Shown in pieces: positions 37,168 to 48,091 of a stretch of 64,000 nucleotides of DNA; the stretch's first letter is position 1; each line of letters begins with the position of its first letter. The stretch is taken from assembly GCA_023213395.1 (NCBI GenBank), contig CM041465.1:77817741-77881740 (forward strand), given 5' to 3'. This DNA comes from Cycas panzhihuaensis. Its lineage: Eukaryota; Cycadophyta. The notes beneath the pieces were generated by a model that saw only the letters and a list, made by a program, of their open reading frames with translations, made no database searches and was not told where the DNA came from. A program made the translations under genes and the position numbers.

Positions 37168-37424
37168 AAAACATGGATAGCATATGGACCAAGGGTGTCG
37201 GCAAGCATCGTGGCAGAACGCGTGGACAAGGGAGACGGAGATGAGGACAACATAGGGGCTACCTACGCATCGTCTAAACATCAACCTATAAGTGAGGAGA
37301 GTCAATGAAGGGGATGTCCCTATTGCCGAAGTGCAATGAGTGATACAAAAGCACCCAATAAACTAGATAAGTAGATCAGACTAAAGGCGACCAGAGACTT
37401 AGGCATGGGCTAGCCAGGCAAGCC
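37056..37424. repeat. Spacer between second RNase H and 3' LTR of B, with a TA microsatellite
   Basis: This is non-coding spacer. It contains a pure TA run at about 37135-37164. The polypurine tract expected next to the LTR is weak (minus strand CTAAGGCG), against AAGGGG at the same place in A. Confidence 0.6.
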
Positions 37425-37847
37425 TCAAAGGCGGTCGCTAAGAAGAGGGAGGCGATGCTTAAGGATGAGGCAGATGAGGCTGTCTGCCTCAGCATTAAGG
37501 TCTTAAGGCATGTGTTGAATGTCAACTGATGAAAAGCAGGCCAAGAGAGATCTAGCGGCTGAAGCGAGGGTTTTCAAGTGAGGGCATCGCACCTGGTAAA
37601 CCTGGGTGAGATGGGACATCATAACCTGAGAGTCACAAAACAAAATGATGGGTCTGTGATGGAAACAGAGAGCATCAGTAAGGGCTTCAATAACTTCCGT
37701 GTACTTAGCTTCATTATTGGTTGCCTCAGGGAGGAAGATACCAAAGCGCAGGAAATCGTGTCATGAGGGGCTGCGAAGGATCCAGGCAGTGACAAAAGAT
37801 CTACGGTTACCGCGGCTTCTGCCGTCGGTAAATATGTAGAGGGACAT
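37425..37847 (-). pseudogene. Second (archaeal-type) RNase H of B
   Basis: It spans 141 codons including the stop, exactly the length of the A copy. It begins 'MSLYIFTDGRSRGN'. The four acidic positions of RNase HI are kept in order: Asp in 'FTDG', Glu in 'AKYTEVIEAL', Asp in 'FCDSQ' and Asp in 'AEADSL'. Two internal stops remain (about codons 30 and 112). It lies between the antisense gene and the 3' LTR and reads in the sense of gag. A second RNase H is characteristic of Tat elements. Its survival in an element that lost RT and integrase is notable. Expression of an intact relative would give a nuclease for RNA-DNA hybrids. Confidence 0.75.
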
Positions 37848-38536
37848 GAGCAAACACTAAATCCTGGTAGTAAATAAACAATGACGGAATGAAAGAAATA
37901 CTTGAAAGGCAAGAAAAAAGTGGCCATGAAGGGTGGGAGGACTTAGCAATGAGGCTACCCAAGGATGATAGCAAGCATTCCGACCACTACCTGAGAGCGG
38001 GCAGAGAAAAGGCACCCTGGAGCACCAAAGGTCACTTTGGGAAGCAAAACATGCCCCCGAATGAGGGAGCATTCCCTTTGGAGACCTCGAGAGTAGAAAA
38101 GGGCTGCGAAAATGAGTCCAGGATGGCGAAACGAGCCAAACGAGTATAAACTCGGGCATGCACGGGAGTGACACATAAAATGAGGCAAAAGGACCCTGGG
38201 AAAAGGTGCCATAATGAGGTGCCATAAATGCCCTTGCAAGAGAGGGCAAAAAGGGCATCAAAAGAGCACAACGGGCAACAGGGCCAGAAGGCAAAGGTGA
38301 TCGGGGAAACAGGACAGTCCCAACGGCTATCCTGAGGTCAAAAACAGAGGGAGTGCTCGTCGGGGCCCCCGCTTATATAAGGAAATTCATACGGAAAATG
38401 GATTTATTTTCACCGGCTCTCATGAGAAACCATAGCCATTTCCTTATGCAGCAGAGCGTCGCCCAACTTTGGAGGCACGCGGGAGAAGATCGAGGCTGGA
38501 TCGAGTGTAGAGAGCCGGTGACATCGGGAGGACGCG
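37848..38536. promoter_or_regulatory. Divergent intergenic region between second RNase H and antisense gene of B
   Basis: About 690 bp separates two start codons pointing away from each other. It aligns with 53062-53792 of A. A conserved block (GTCGGGGCCC followed by TATATAAGG) sits about 160 bp before the antisense-gene ATG in both elements. Confidence 0.6.
38374..38380 (+). promoter_or_regulatory. TATA box of the antisense gene of B
   Basis: TATATAA in the block 'cggggcccccgcttatataa' is conserved on the minus strand of A at 53223-53229 with the same GGGGCCC just upstream. The distance to the ATG is about 163 bp here and about 165 bp in A. Confidence 0.65.
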
Positions 38537-38558
38537 ATGGCGGCGGACCCTGCATCTA

Positions 38559-39038
38559 GTGAGTGGATCTTACGAAACCAACCCCATTTCAATGTTTTAA
38601 ATTCATTGCTTTTTATTGATTTTGAAGTAGTTTTTGCACCCCATAAGGGCAGGCGATGGCCTCTTAGAGTCCGAATTGGACCTAGAAAGAGGCAGGACCT
38701 GGGCATTAGGGAGCCCTGGTCCCGGTGGGCCCCACGGGGTCCACCCAAAGGAAGTTTTTTTAATTTTTGAGGCAAAACCCCTCCCCTTTTGGGGGGGTGC
38801 CGTTCATACCACGGCAAAGATCGCAATGTCGCAATCTTTGCTGTGGGGCCCTGATCACCATGGGACCTGAGTTAAACTTAGCGGTACCACTAAGTTTAGC
38901 GATCTGAAAGGCGCATCGTGAGAAAAAGAAGATGAGGGGCCATAAGGCTCCAAATCTTAGGCAGAGAGAGCTGAGAGATAGCCAGGAGTATAGGGGACTG
39001 ATATGAGACTGACTTTGACTGGTTTATGATATTGGCAG
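38559..39038 (+). other. Predicted intron 1 of the antisense gene of B, with hairpins
   Basis: Donor CTA|GTGAGTGG (the same 'atctagtgagtggatc' as in A) and acceptor ATTGGCAG. Inside, 38810-38905 holds a stem with arms CCACGGCAAAGAT and ATCTTTGCTGTGG, and a second palindrome TTAAACTTAGCGGTACCACT with its return arm. Intron 1 of A has hairpins at the same place with partly different sequence. Confidence 0.6.
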
Positions 39039-40231
39039 GCAGTTATCACGGTGGATAACTGCGAGAACATAGGCATGGCGATATTGAGCTATATCGAGAT
39101 GATGTCCAGGGGGGACAAGGAGATCTTGCGGAGGTGTGGCCTGTATAAGGCCTTGAAGACACCCCAATTCGCATCAGATCAGAGACTGTTGGTTGACATT
39201 GTATCACATTGGAATAGGAGGAGGCACGTTTTCCATCTGCCTCAGGTGGGAGATGTGATGGTGACACCGGGGGACATATGGCAGATTCTAGGGGTACCGG
39301 CGACTGGGAGGCCGGTGACACTGGAGCGCTGCCTAGCAATAAGGAGCACATCGAGAGGCAGCTACATTTTTCATAGGGATTGATAGGTGGGAGAGGAGAG
39401 GAGTTCCTCTCCAGACTATGGTGATGTCTAGGATTCCTTGGGTGAGGAAACTGATTACAGTGTGCATTCTGTTCCGGGTTTCTTGGAAACAGAACTATAG
39501 AGACATCTCTGGGGAATGGATGGATGCAGTACGCCGCTGCGAGGCTGGCAAGAGGATGGACTGGCCCACCATGATAGCGGCGAACCTTATTGTGAAGCTC
39601 GATGCCATTAGGGTAGCAGGTAAGGGAGGATTGTCATACAGCACGTTACTACAATGTTGGTTTTTTTATCACTTCGGAGCTGTGGCACCGGCGGGGGGAC
39701 CACAGCCCATAGCAGAGTGGGCCCCGATGGTCCACAGATGGCAGACTAGGCTGAGGGGGATGGAGGACTAGGATCGCGTCTGATGATCAGTGGAGGTGAC
39801 ATCATTGGACCTCCTCGCTATGATGGATTATGTGGCAGATCCGTATAGGACGGTGAGGTGGGACAGCGACGACGAGGCAGGCAGAGTAGGAGCACTCCCG
39901 GGCGACGATGACGACGACAACGACGGTGGAAGAGATGGGACTAGCCCATCACAATCTGTGGGAGAGGCAGGTCCATCAAGGATGGTAGGAGGAGCAGCAG
40001 GACCATTCGGGACTACTGGAGGAGAGGCAAGCCCATCAGGGGCAGCTGAGAAGAGCAGGGGGCTAGTGACGAGGGCCCGCAGGCTACGGATTATGAGGAG
40101 ATCTGGAGGGATGACAACTGAGCTAGTCCCAGTGAGGAGAGAGGCCCAGGTAGAGGAGGAGGTACCAGCAGGTAGCGGGGAGCCAGGAGGAGAGATCATC
40201 GCACGAGCAGAGGAGCCAGTGGCCACGGCAG

Positions 40232-40342
40232 GTGAGGCCTAACCATTTCCTCAGTTGTTTGATAACCAGATAGATATTTGATTTGGTTTCATCATGGTAT
40301 GCAACGAGATATACACTGACATATGGTATGTTGGATTGGCAG
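40232..40342 (+). other. Predicted intron 2 of the antisense gene of B
   Basis: Donor GCAG|GTGAGG and acceptor TTGGCAG|GT. It is 111 nt, has in-frame stops, and is phase 1 on both sides. The A counterpart is 51185-51306 (122 nt), also phase 1. Confidence 0.7.
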
Positions 40343-40967
40343 GTACTGTAGAGATCAGGCAACTAGTAGAGACCACGGTGAGGGAGATGTTCCCTCAGGT
40401 GTATGCAGAGGGGCAACCGCCCATCCAGGCAGAGGATGCTCCTAGATCTGCAGGTGCATATATGGAGGCATTCACCCCGTTGGCAATGGCGAGAGACATC
40501 TGGGCTGTAGAGTCCTAAAAGCACATAACATTTAGAGGACAGATGCAGCGAGAGCTAGATGAGGCTAGGGGCAAGCGAGGCGCACTGCGGGGACGTGTGC
40601 AGGCTCTAGAGGCTCAGGAAGGAGCAGGTGGAGATACAGGGAGCATGGTCTAGATAGCAGTACTGGAGGAGCATCTCCGAGGGACAGAGGAGAGATTTTG
40701 GAGCATGGAGGAGACACTTCGGAGAGTAGAGGGAGAGAGGGATCGTATCCAGCTCGATACAATCAGTTCGTAGACCAGGTGGCGTCGAGGTCGAGCAGGA
40801 GCAAGACGTATATCCATAAAGCAGTGACGACCTCGAGACGGCCACGTGATGAGGGGAGTAAGGCAGGGAGCTTGCGGAGGCCCAGGAGGAGCCTCGGAGG
40901 GATGTGGTCCCCAGGAGAGGGATCACACAAACCAGGAGATGGTACCCCAGGAGCGGGGCAGCAATAG

Positions 40968-41984
40968 AGTAGGACATATGTATGTGATTTTGACAGGGGA
41001 AAGCACAGGCCTCTAGGGGGTCATATACTGATATGATTGTACCCCCCCTGCAAAGACACCGGCTTCCCATATGTACGATGTAACATATGGTTTTGATGTA
41101 TATATATATACGGGATAATTGGTACCCCATTTTAATATGAGATGATGTGTTTATCATGTATGGCAGATGACATGTATGTTTGTTTTGTATGTTATAGATG
41201 CTTTGTTGTATGATGCATATATTTCCTTCCATGTATGGCTATATGTCTAACAGGAGCACACACATCCACCATGAGTAGAGGTGATAGAGAGGTGTGAGGT
41301 TAGAAATAGAGTGACATGCACGTCCATGGAGGAGCATAGCGGAATATGTGAAGGAAACAGCAGGCGAGAGAGAAGTAATGGTACTCTAAGGCATCGTCCT
41401 AATTGGTGGATGCCAAAATAGGAAGACAAAAGGTCCCAAAGGGACAAGGGAATACAGGTTCCGCGGGAGGAACCAGAAGGAAGGGGGAGAAGACCATCTT
41501 AAGTCATCATCCCACTCGTGGCTAGGAGGAATGGGAACAAACTTAAGATAGTAGTTTAGGCTCATTTCGGAGCATAAAGAGAGAAAGAGGTGTGTCTGGA
41601 CCACATAGGGGTAGGGGTAGTCACACGCAGAATATGAGATAGGTGACGAAAGGTAGACCCAGTGTGGCTAGGCCTACCAGTAAACTCGCTATGGTCAGAA
41701 CCAGATGAGTGCAACGGACCTAGCACGCGACGGATCGCATGGCAAGGTTGCATCCGAGTAAGAGTGGCTCTAGTCCTAGGTAAGGATCTAGAACATGAAG
41801 AAGAAGTGCCTCTACAAGTGGCTCGTGGACATGAACGCCTATGTGAAACCACTTGAGGAGGCCGAGAAGGTGAAATAAGTGGCCGGTTTAGGACAAGCGG
41901 CTCAGGAGCCAATGTAGAATAAAGAGGAACGGGAATATTCGATCGAGATATTCCCCTAGGTGCTCGTGAAACCAGGGTGACATG
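40968..41984 (-). other. Linker and tail of B around the missing RT-integrase block
   Basis: Reading on the minus strand, the Ser/Arg/Pro-rich linker after the protease (open frame 41912-41562) passes directly into the sequence that in A follows the integrase stop ('MSLNYYLKFVPIPPSHEW' here, 'MSLNYCPGCIPIPPSHKW' in A at about 49871). RT, first RNase H and integrase, about 2.5-3 kb in A, are absent. 40968-41240 is the probable 3' untranslated end of the antisense gene. Confidence 0.7.
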
Positions 41985-42608
41985 TCAAGGAGAGGGCTCA
42001 TAATCCTTGCTATCCAACTCAGAGTCACCTGTGACGGCTAAGTAACTGTAACCACCTATGCCAATAGGGGCAAATGTGACTAGGTTTGGCTCATGACATG
42101 GCATAGGATTCGATTGATGAAGGTCGGTCTCCTGAAACAAAGGTCCCACAGAAGGGGTGGCCTCCTCAGGATTGTTATCTTCATCATCAAAGACAGCATG
42201 GCAGGCTAGATGAGAGGTGTGAGACAGCATAGACTCACGGGCGACAACTTTAACTTGTCCTTCATGGACAAATTTAAGTTGCCCACAACACGTGGAGCAG
42301 ATTACTCCCATTTGATCGAGCCATGGTTGGCCCAACAAGAGGTTGTACTCCACATCGATATCGAGTACAACAACTTCAACGAAAATAGTTTTCCCTCTTA
42401 AGATAAGGGAAAGGGAGACTGTCCCTAAAGGGGACTTCTCAGTCCCATCATACCCTTGGCATTTCCAAGTGACAGACTTAAGAGCTACTATGCCTAACTC
42501 CTTGAGCATACGCGCAGGCATAGCATTAACCGAGGAGCCATTATCTACAATGGTCCTCTTTATGATAAAATTAGGAGTGTCAATGGTAATGACGAATGGG
42601 TAATGCAA
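41985..42608 (-). CDS. Protease of B (open stretch)
   Basis: An uninterrupted 207-codon frame. Retropepsin signature 'RTIVDNGSSVNAMPARML' at about residues 17-34, 'KSPLGTVSLSLILRGKTI' in the middle, and the C-terminal 'YNLLLGQPWLDQMGV' at about residues 94-108. After the domain it continues about 80 residues as an acidic linker ending 'DSELDSKDYEPSP'. Asp-Asn-Gly is shared with A. It would process Gag. It is probably the downstream part of a gag-protease frame; the ATG given by the open stretch is likely internal. It is the least damaged part of B's sense coding region. Confidence 0.75.
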   Translation of the reverse strand: MHYPFVITIDTPNFIIKRTIVDNGSSVNAMPARMLKELGIVALKSVTWKCQGYDGTEKSPLGTVSLSLILRGKTIFVEVVVLDIDVEYNLLLGQPWLDQMGVICSTCCGQLKFVHEGQVKVVARESMLSHTSHLACHAVFDDEDNNPEEATPSVGPLFQETDLHQSNPMPCHEPNLVTFAPIGIGGYSYLAVTGDSELDSKDYEPSP

Positions 42609-42859
42609 AAGCTTCTCCCGCTTACTGGGAGACGGGAGATCTCTGGGATCAAATGAGATGACAGGTGGTCCATAGAAGGTAGCACCTACGGCATGGATGG
42701 AAGCATCTTGTTGACCAAGAGCTTCAAAAAGAAGAGCACGTTACTTAGGGCAGCTTCTCAAGACGTCCATCAAGGACATCACCGCAGCGACGGTGTGGAG
42801 CTCGTCAACGATAAAGAAGGGCTTACCCTTCCCTGTGGGTTAGGTAAGCACCTTTCAAA

Positions 42860-45267
42860 AATCGTAATAGCCAAGGCATATGGCAATAGTCTTGGGAAGT
42901 GCATGGGGTTCTGGAAGAGAAGTTTCTGGAAGAGGATCAAGGTGAGATATAGATGAAGAGGCACCAGTGGCCTCTTTAGCGGCTTGAGACCAGGTTAAGG
43001 CATACAATGGAGTAGTCTCAAGCAATTGGACAACCTTCTTTCCCTTGTTACGAGATCGTGAAGGTGAAGGAGCATGGTGGTTAGGGGAACACGAAGAGGA
43101 AGATGAACCTCGTGCACCCTTCCCTCTACCGTGTGAAGGCGGCAGGGATCTACCCTGCTCGGTTGTTTCTTTGTTGAGCATTGCGATCACGCTCCCCATG
43201 TTTGGGGAATGGATCCTTATGAACAAGTTGATCGAGATTAGGCCTCGATGCCCATCTCGGAGACGAATCGCATGGCGGGGCATCACGAGGGTATTGCGCC
43301 CGATAATGTGAGTCATCGTGAAAGCATTCCCCATGGACAGAGCACTATCTCTTCTCAAGGGGAGGATCGGCTTTCCTCACTTGAGAAGGTTGGGTACCCC
43401 TTTTGGGGGGAACGGCATGAGAGGCTTGTTGAATTGGTTTGTTGGAAGTTAGCGATGAAGGGGTTTAGAGTTTAAGCCCCTGAAGTAAGGGAGTCTAATG
43501 TCCTCTCAGTAGAATGAGAAGTAGACCTGGTAGGTTGTGAAAGTTTAGTTTCCTTGACTGGGGGAGGTGCCTCATGACCTTGTGAGGGCTTAAGAGGTCT
43601 CTTGAGTCCGGCTTGGATCTCAACAACCTCTAACATTAAGCATTTCGCAATCATGGAGTCACACGTGGTTGCCCCTATTTTGAGGACTTCCACATGTACT
43701 CTGGGACAAAGTGCATTAATGAAAAGATCTCTCTTTAACTCCTCAGGCAACGTGGCCTTAGTAGAGTAAAGGAGATCATGGAATCATCTGATAAGTCATG
43801 ATTCATTTTATCGTGACCTTGTTTGAGCGAAAGGAGAGATTTCATTCTGATCTCGAATGGACGGGCCATGTCAAAGTAATTGACAAATTCGTCCACCAAT
43901 TACTGGAATGAAGAAATGGAGTGGGCAGGGAGACGGTAGAACCATTTAAGGGCATCACCCTGCAAGGATCACAGAAATAGTTTCATTAAGATATGGTCGT
44001 AAGCCCAGTAGTCTATACACGCCATAGAAAAGCTACGCACATGTTCAGCTGGGTCTTGCGATGAAGTTCCATCGAATTTGGGAACTTCAGGAGGGTGAGG
44101 CGATAGATTAGTCCTTAACGCCTTAATGGATAGTGACGTCAACCTATAATCCATGAAGGGACGTGCTCTTACATGGGCGATAGGATCAACGAACAGCAAA
44201 GAGCCAGGAATGGATGGGGGTGGTAAGCCCATCCCTCCTTAGAGAAACACCCCTTGTTGAAAGGAGGCTTGAGGATAAACGCCTTGGAAGGGAGGCATGT
44301 TCCCTTGCAAAGGCGTAGTGAAAGAAGTCATGCTGGATGGCAAAAATGGAGGGTGCAGGACCGGATTCTGCCCATATGGGTCACCCGTAGGTAGTGCAAC
44401 CCCATATGGGTGTAATGGGTCCACCCCATAAGCTGGAATATGGTTTCCCTTACCCTGCCCCCAAGGTTGAGATACATAACCCAGGGGTAAGTAAAGGGAA
44501 GGACCACCAGATGGGCTTTGGACATATGTGGGAGCGGATCCCACATAGTTAGTAGCAGTAGCACTAGTAGGACCTCTAGGCCTACTAGGGAATGCATGTG
44601 CCACGTTTGAGGGTGGTGCATTTGTTTGACTTGGGAACGGCATGCTAACCTCAAGTTGGGGAAAGGACACGACGCGGACAGGTTCTGAAGAAGTAGGACC
44701 ATGGCTAGGAATAGAGGGTGCAACACTTGCCCCCGAAACAGGTGTAGACACAGCATGGGAGGAGTGCACATGGGCGGAAGGAATATTTGTCATAGGAGGT
44801 GCAGGTGCAGATGAAGAAGGCACCCTATCGTGCAAGACTTCTTCAAACCACCTGGGATGGGGTTGAAGGAAAGTTGCTCAAAAGTACTCAGTGATAGCTT
44901 CAATCACATCGACAGGAGGGGTATCCTCATAGCCATACGAGGTCGATGGGACCTCAAATGATGAGGACCCCTCAGGGCGCTCCTCATAAGAATCACCAAC
45001 CGGATGATGAATCTCATGAAGAGATGAGTCTTCTGCTGCATGAGCAGAAGGATGGAGGTTAGAAGGGTGAGGCTGGTCACCCGAATAATAAATAGGATTG
45101 TCACCCTCCTGAGTGGATCCCGGAACAGACGCGGGAAACTCTTGAGTTCCCGAGACCAAGGTATAGTAGGCCCACTCGGAATGGTAGCCTTCCATTGTCG
45201 AATCAGAATCTAACGATGGAAGGGAACAATACGATGGCTCTTCTAACAATAGTAACAGACCTCGCAA
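42860..45267 (-). pseudogene. Gag of B, largely preserved but broken
   Basis: The start at 45267 ('MRGLLLLLEEPSYCSLPSLD') is upstream of 'MEGYHSEWAYYTLVSG', which is the ATG kept in A. Open pieces are 45267-44881, 44835-44239 and 44232-43972. They give a Ser/Pro/Tyr/His-rich N-terminal half, then the capsid core with 'PPEVPKFDGTSSQDPAEHVR' and 'CIDYWAYDHILMKLF', the conserved Gypsy gag start region ('P.F.G..DP..H...F'), followed by 'GDALKWFYRLP' near 43945. A frame change is needed near 43800. From about 43358 a Cys-poor, basic Ser/Gly-rich stretch follows. Family role: capsid and RNA packaging. Confidence 0.8.
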
Positions 45268-45437
45268 GCGATGCGAGAAACTTCACATGCAACGCCTTTA
45301 CAAACGTTGTTAGAAGAAAGTAAAGGGTATGAAATAGGCACGTTGGGGGCTGCCCAACTGAAACGTAAGACAAGAGGACCACCTAAAAGCAAGAACACCA
45401 ACAGGAAAGGGAAGCAAAACTAGTTCCCTTACTGGCA

Positions 45438-45457
45438 GTTCCCCAGTATAGTCGCCA
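45438..45457 (-). other. Primer binding site of B
   Basis: On the minus strand TGGCGACTATACTGGGGAAC starts one base after the LTR end. It is the same type as in A (29322). Confidence 0.8.
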
Positions 45458-45458
45458 G

Positions 45459-48086
45459 TGAAACGCTGACCATGGGGTGGTTTCCTACGTTTAGCAAGAA
45501 ATGGTTATACAAGACTGAGTTGGGTTAAGCGGCAAGGAATCACCACGCAGGGCGTCCGTGCGCCGAAGTGCAGATTCGAGACCTGGAAAGGTGCCTAATT
45601 ACTTCTAGATAATCACGGAGAAGGGACGCAAGGTGAAGCCTTGGTTAGTCCCAAAAGGTGAGGCCCTCTTACCCCTCGGATGGCTGGGAAGAGGAAGAAG
45701 GGGCCTAACAGGTTGCGTCTTCTTAAAGAGGTGAGAAGGCAACACGTAAGGGGAGATGTGCATGTAATGTAATGTCTATGTATATAGGCTAGTCGAAGGG
45801 CAAGAAATAAATAACTCATGCTCGAAGGAGACTATCTCTATGTAATAGGCCAGCTACAAAATAAAAGGGCACGCAAAAATGCAAATATATGTTCTTTCCT
45901 CCTTTTCTGTTTCGTATGTTTTTTATCTTGCACATACAAGCATAGGAAACAATGCTACAGGAAAAGGATGAAAAGAAAAGAGGAATACTTGGACCGGTGT
46001 TTGAACGAAGCGCTATGGATCTCGTTGCTTCCTGTGCCTTCTCACTCCACTTGTTGTATAGGCGAGACCGATCGGCGATGGTTGCCGTGAGCAGCCAAAG
46101 AGGGGCTATCTTAGCTCCCCAATGTATGCAAAAAGTAAAGTGAAGCAGCAAATGAAGGGAAATGAAGGAAAAAGAAATAAACACAAAACTAACCTGCTAG
46201 TAGGCTTGTCTCATGCGCAACTCCACGATTGCAAGATCCTGTCAGTCAAACAAACAGGTTTCTCCCTCTCGGAAGAGGAGCCACAAAGTATATCTAATAT
46301 ATATGCCTAAACATAGAAGAAATGGAAATGAACTAAATCAAGGCATGTGCATATTATTCTAATGAAAATAACTCCAACAAGATTCTAACAAACAATCACC
46401 TCAACCGGCACCCAAAACAAGGAGTAGCCTCGGAATGGCTAACTCACCCACGGAAGATCCCCACTTGGCCTCGGGAAAGGAGAAATGAACCTACAGGGAT
46501 GACATAGGGCAGTAAACAAAAGAAAGGAAAAAGCAACAGGAAAGTATGTAAGCACACCCAAAGGACAAGGTGCTATGAGCAGCAGATCATCCAAGTGGGA
46601 TGGGTTACAGATTGTAAGCCAATAAAGAGTGGTTTTGGGGCTTATGAGGTGCCCAAAACCAGCAAATATGGGGCTGGAACCAGTGTGGCAAGGGGCTACC
46701 AATGCTAGTTCAGATTTGGGGAGTAGGTTCCCAAGTCTCTGGCCAAACTCTAAGGGAGGCAATCGATGCAGGGGGAAAGGAAAGAAGGGTTTGGACCCTT
46801 GGGGAGAAGGTCTACAAGGGGGACTGGCCCCACCTTTCTCCCTCAACTTTCCTTTATGTCACCCCCTCTGCATAGCCACCTTAAGGCAGGCTTACAAGAC
46901 AGTAAGGGGAAGCACTACAACACCCAAATCCAAAGATCTAGTACTAAACTAGGTACAGAATCAAGAAGGCAAATGAACCAAGCATTTATTCATAAAAACT
47001 ATAAGGAAATAGCATAAATCTCAAGGCAAATATGGAGGGTACCTTATTGTGAAGAGTAGGAATGTGTCTCTACTAGAAAATAGCAGAAAAACCCTGCACT
47101 TAGAAGGGTTTGATGACTGGTTTTGAGGAAGAGGCCAATGTGAGAGAAACTCTTATGATTTAGGACCTTTGGAGCTTGTTCCTTGGAGAATCCTGTGAAG
47201 TATCCTTCTTGCCACTGTATGAACCTGCAAAAAGAGGTTTGAACCTACTGGTACTGAGCATGAGAGACAGCAATGGCCTCTGTGTGAAGAACAACAGCTA
47301 AAAGTCTCTATGTTCTGCAGTAGGTGGAGGAGAATTGGTAGAGTTGCATTCAAAAAATGAGTCAAGAAGCCCGAAGAATGAGGAACCTTTTGGTTTTTAT
47401 CCCCTACTGACCCTCAGTGAACGTTAAGGGTCTCAGGGAAGTTGAAACGTGTGGGTGCCATGTGGCAGTTCTACAAAAAAAGTAGGAACTATCATGTGAG
47501 TTTTAAAAAACTTTTTTAAACAGTCGTACTGCAATAAACTTTGCGGTACCACGGTAAATATCGCAGTACCGCTAGTTTACAATGGTACGGGCCTGAAGTC
47601 AAAAATCAAGCCAAAAATGAGGTCCGAAGTTAAGCAGGAAACAAATTAGGGCTGAGCAAGCTAGGAATTGGTGCCCAGGTGACTGACAAGTGGTCAGGAA
47701 AGAGAACCGGGTCTCAACTAAGGATTCAATCATACTTGGAAGAAATAAAAGCATGAACAAGGCATTGTCAAAGGCGAAACGTGACTGGCTAAGGTGTCCT
47801 GAGGGGCCGTGGAGATGACGTGGGTGGCTATGTGCCATATGGGATGTAGCATTCGCTGAAGAATGCCCCCATTATGGGTCATCATAGGTTGAGTGGTGTG
47901 CGACAGGCACATGTAGTGTGATCAAGCAAGAAGGCAATGTAATCATACAAATGGCAAGCAAGCATGCGTCAGGCAATCCATACTAAGCAACCTCGGTCAA
48001 GCAAGAGTGGAGATGGGAGCAAGAACATATACCTAAGCTTACCTAAGTCGATGCGTCTCGAGTCCATTCCTGGTAGCTGGGAAACA
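45459..48086 (-). repeat. 5' LTR of B
   Basis: This 2628 bp LTR is TGTTTCCCAGCTACC... to ...GCGTTTCA in its own sense. A TATA-like GGGGATAAAAACCA lies at 47404-47391 on the minus strand at the place matching the TATA box of A. The GGTACC palindrome cluster is at 47525-47590. Confidence 0.92.
47525..47590. promoter_or_regulatory. GGTACC palindrome cluster in the 5' LTR of B
   Basis: It is the mutated equivalent of 36495-36560. The inverted-repeat arms are partly broken by C-to-T type changes. Confidence 0.5.
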
Positions 48087-48091
48087 CCCTC
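48087..48091 (+). repeat. Right target site duplication of B (CCCTC)
   Basis: It is identical to 34425-34429, and the sequence of A continues directly after it. Confidence 0.88.

Larger units (their letters stand above)
38537..40967 (+). pseudogene. Antisense spliced gene of B with plant-mobile-domain-like segment
   Basis: Transcribed against gag. Model: exon 1 38537-38558, intron 38559-39038, exon 2 39039-40231, intron 40232-40342, exon 3 40343-40967. Exon 2 opens 'AVITVDNCENIG' and holds 'LLVDIVSHWNRRRHVFHLPQ' and 'VTPGDIWQILGVPATGRPVT', which fits the plant mobile domain pattern (W..R.H.FHLP...T.T..D...LLG.P..G.PV). It then has an Asp/Gly- and Ser/Pro-rich linker. Exon 3 has a charged, heptad-like tail ('LDEARGKRGALRGRVQALEA'). 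Intron 2 (111 nt) is phase 1, with both sides in frame. Defects: a frameshift near 39330-39345, stops at about 39769-39782, 40516 and later, and exon 1 two bases out of phase. Function unknown; host relatives (MAIN/MAIL1) act in silencing and genome stability. Confidence 0.65.
34430..48086 (-). mobile_element. Non-autonomous Tat-like retrotransposon B
   Basis: This 13,657 bp element is on the minus strand inside A. Order in its own sense: 5' LTR 48086-45459, primer site 45457-45438, gag 45267 to about 42860, protease 42608-41985, short linker, post-integrase tail near 41580-41400, antisense spliced gene (plus strand 38537-40967), second RNase H 37847-37425, 3' LTR 37055-34430. RT, the first RNase H and integrase are missing as a block. 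LTRs are 2628 and 2626 bp and agree at roughly nine in ten positions by eye. The CCCTC target duplication is perfect. A and B share LTR ends, gag, antisense gene and tail, so they are one family. Confidence 0.92.

Noticed and set aside
38410-38826. 138-codon frame on the minus strand
   Set aside because: It spans exon 1, the donor site and intron 1 of the antisense gene in reverse. There is no domain and no equivalent in A.
39828-40226. 132-codon Ser/Pro-rich frame on the minus strand
   Set aside because: It is the mirror of the low-complexity Gly/Asp/Pro linker of the antisense gene; GC-rich repeats keep the opposite frame open.
40606-41232. 208-codon open frame on the minus strand
   Set aside because: It lies opposite exon 3 and the 3' end of the antisense gene. 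The partial match in A (50324-50620) is explained by conservation of that gene, and it has no domain.
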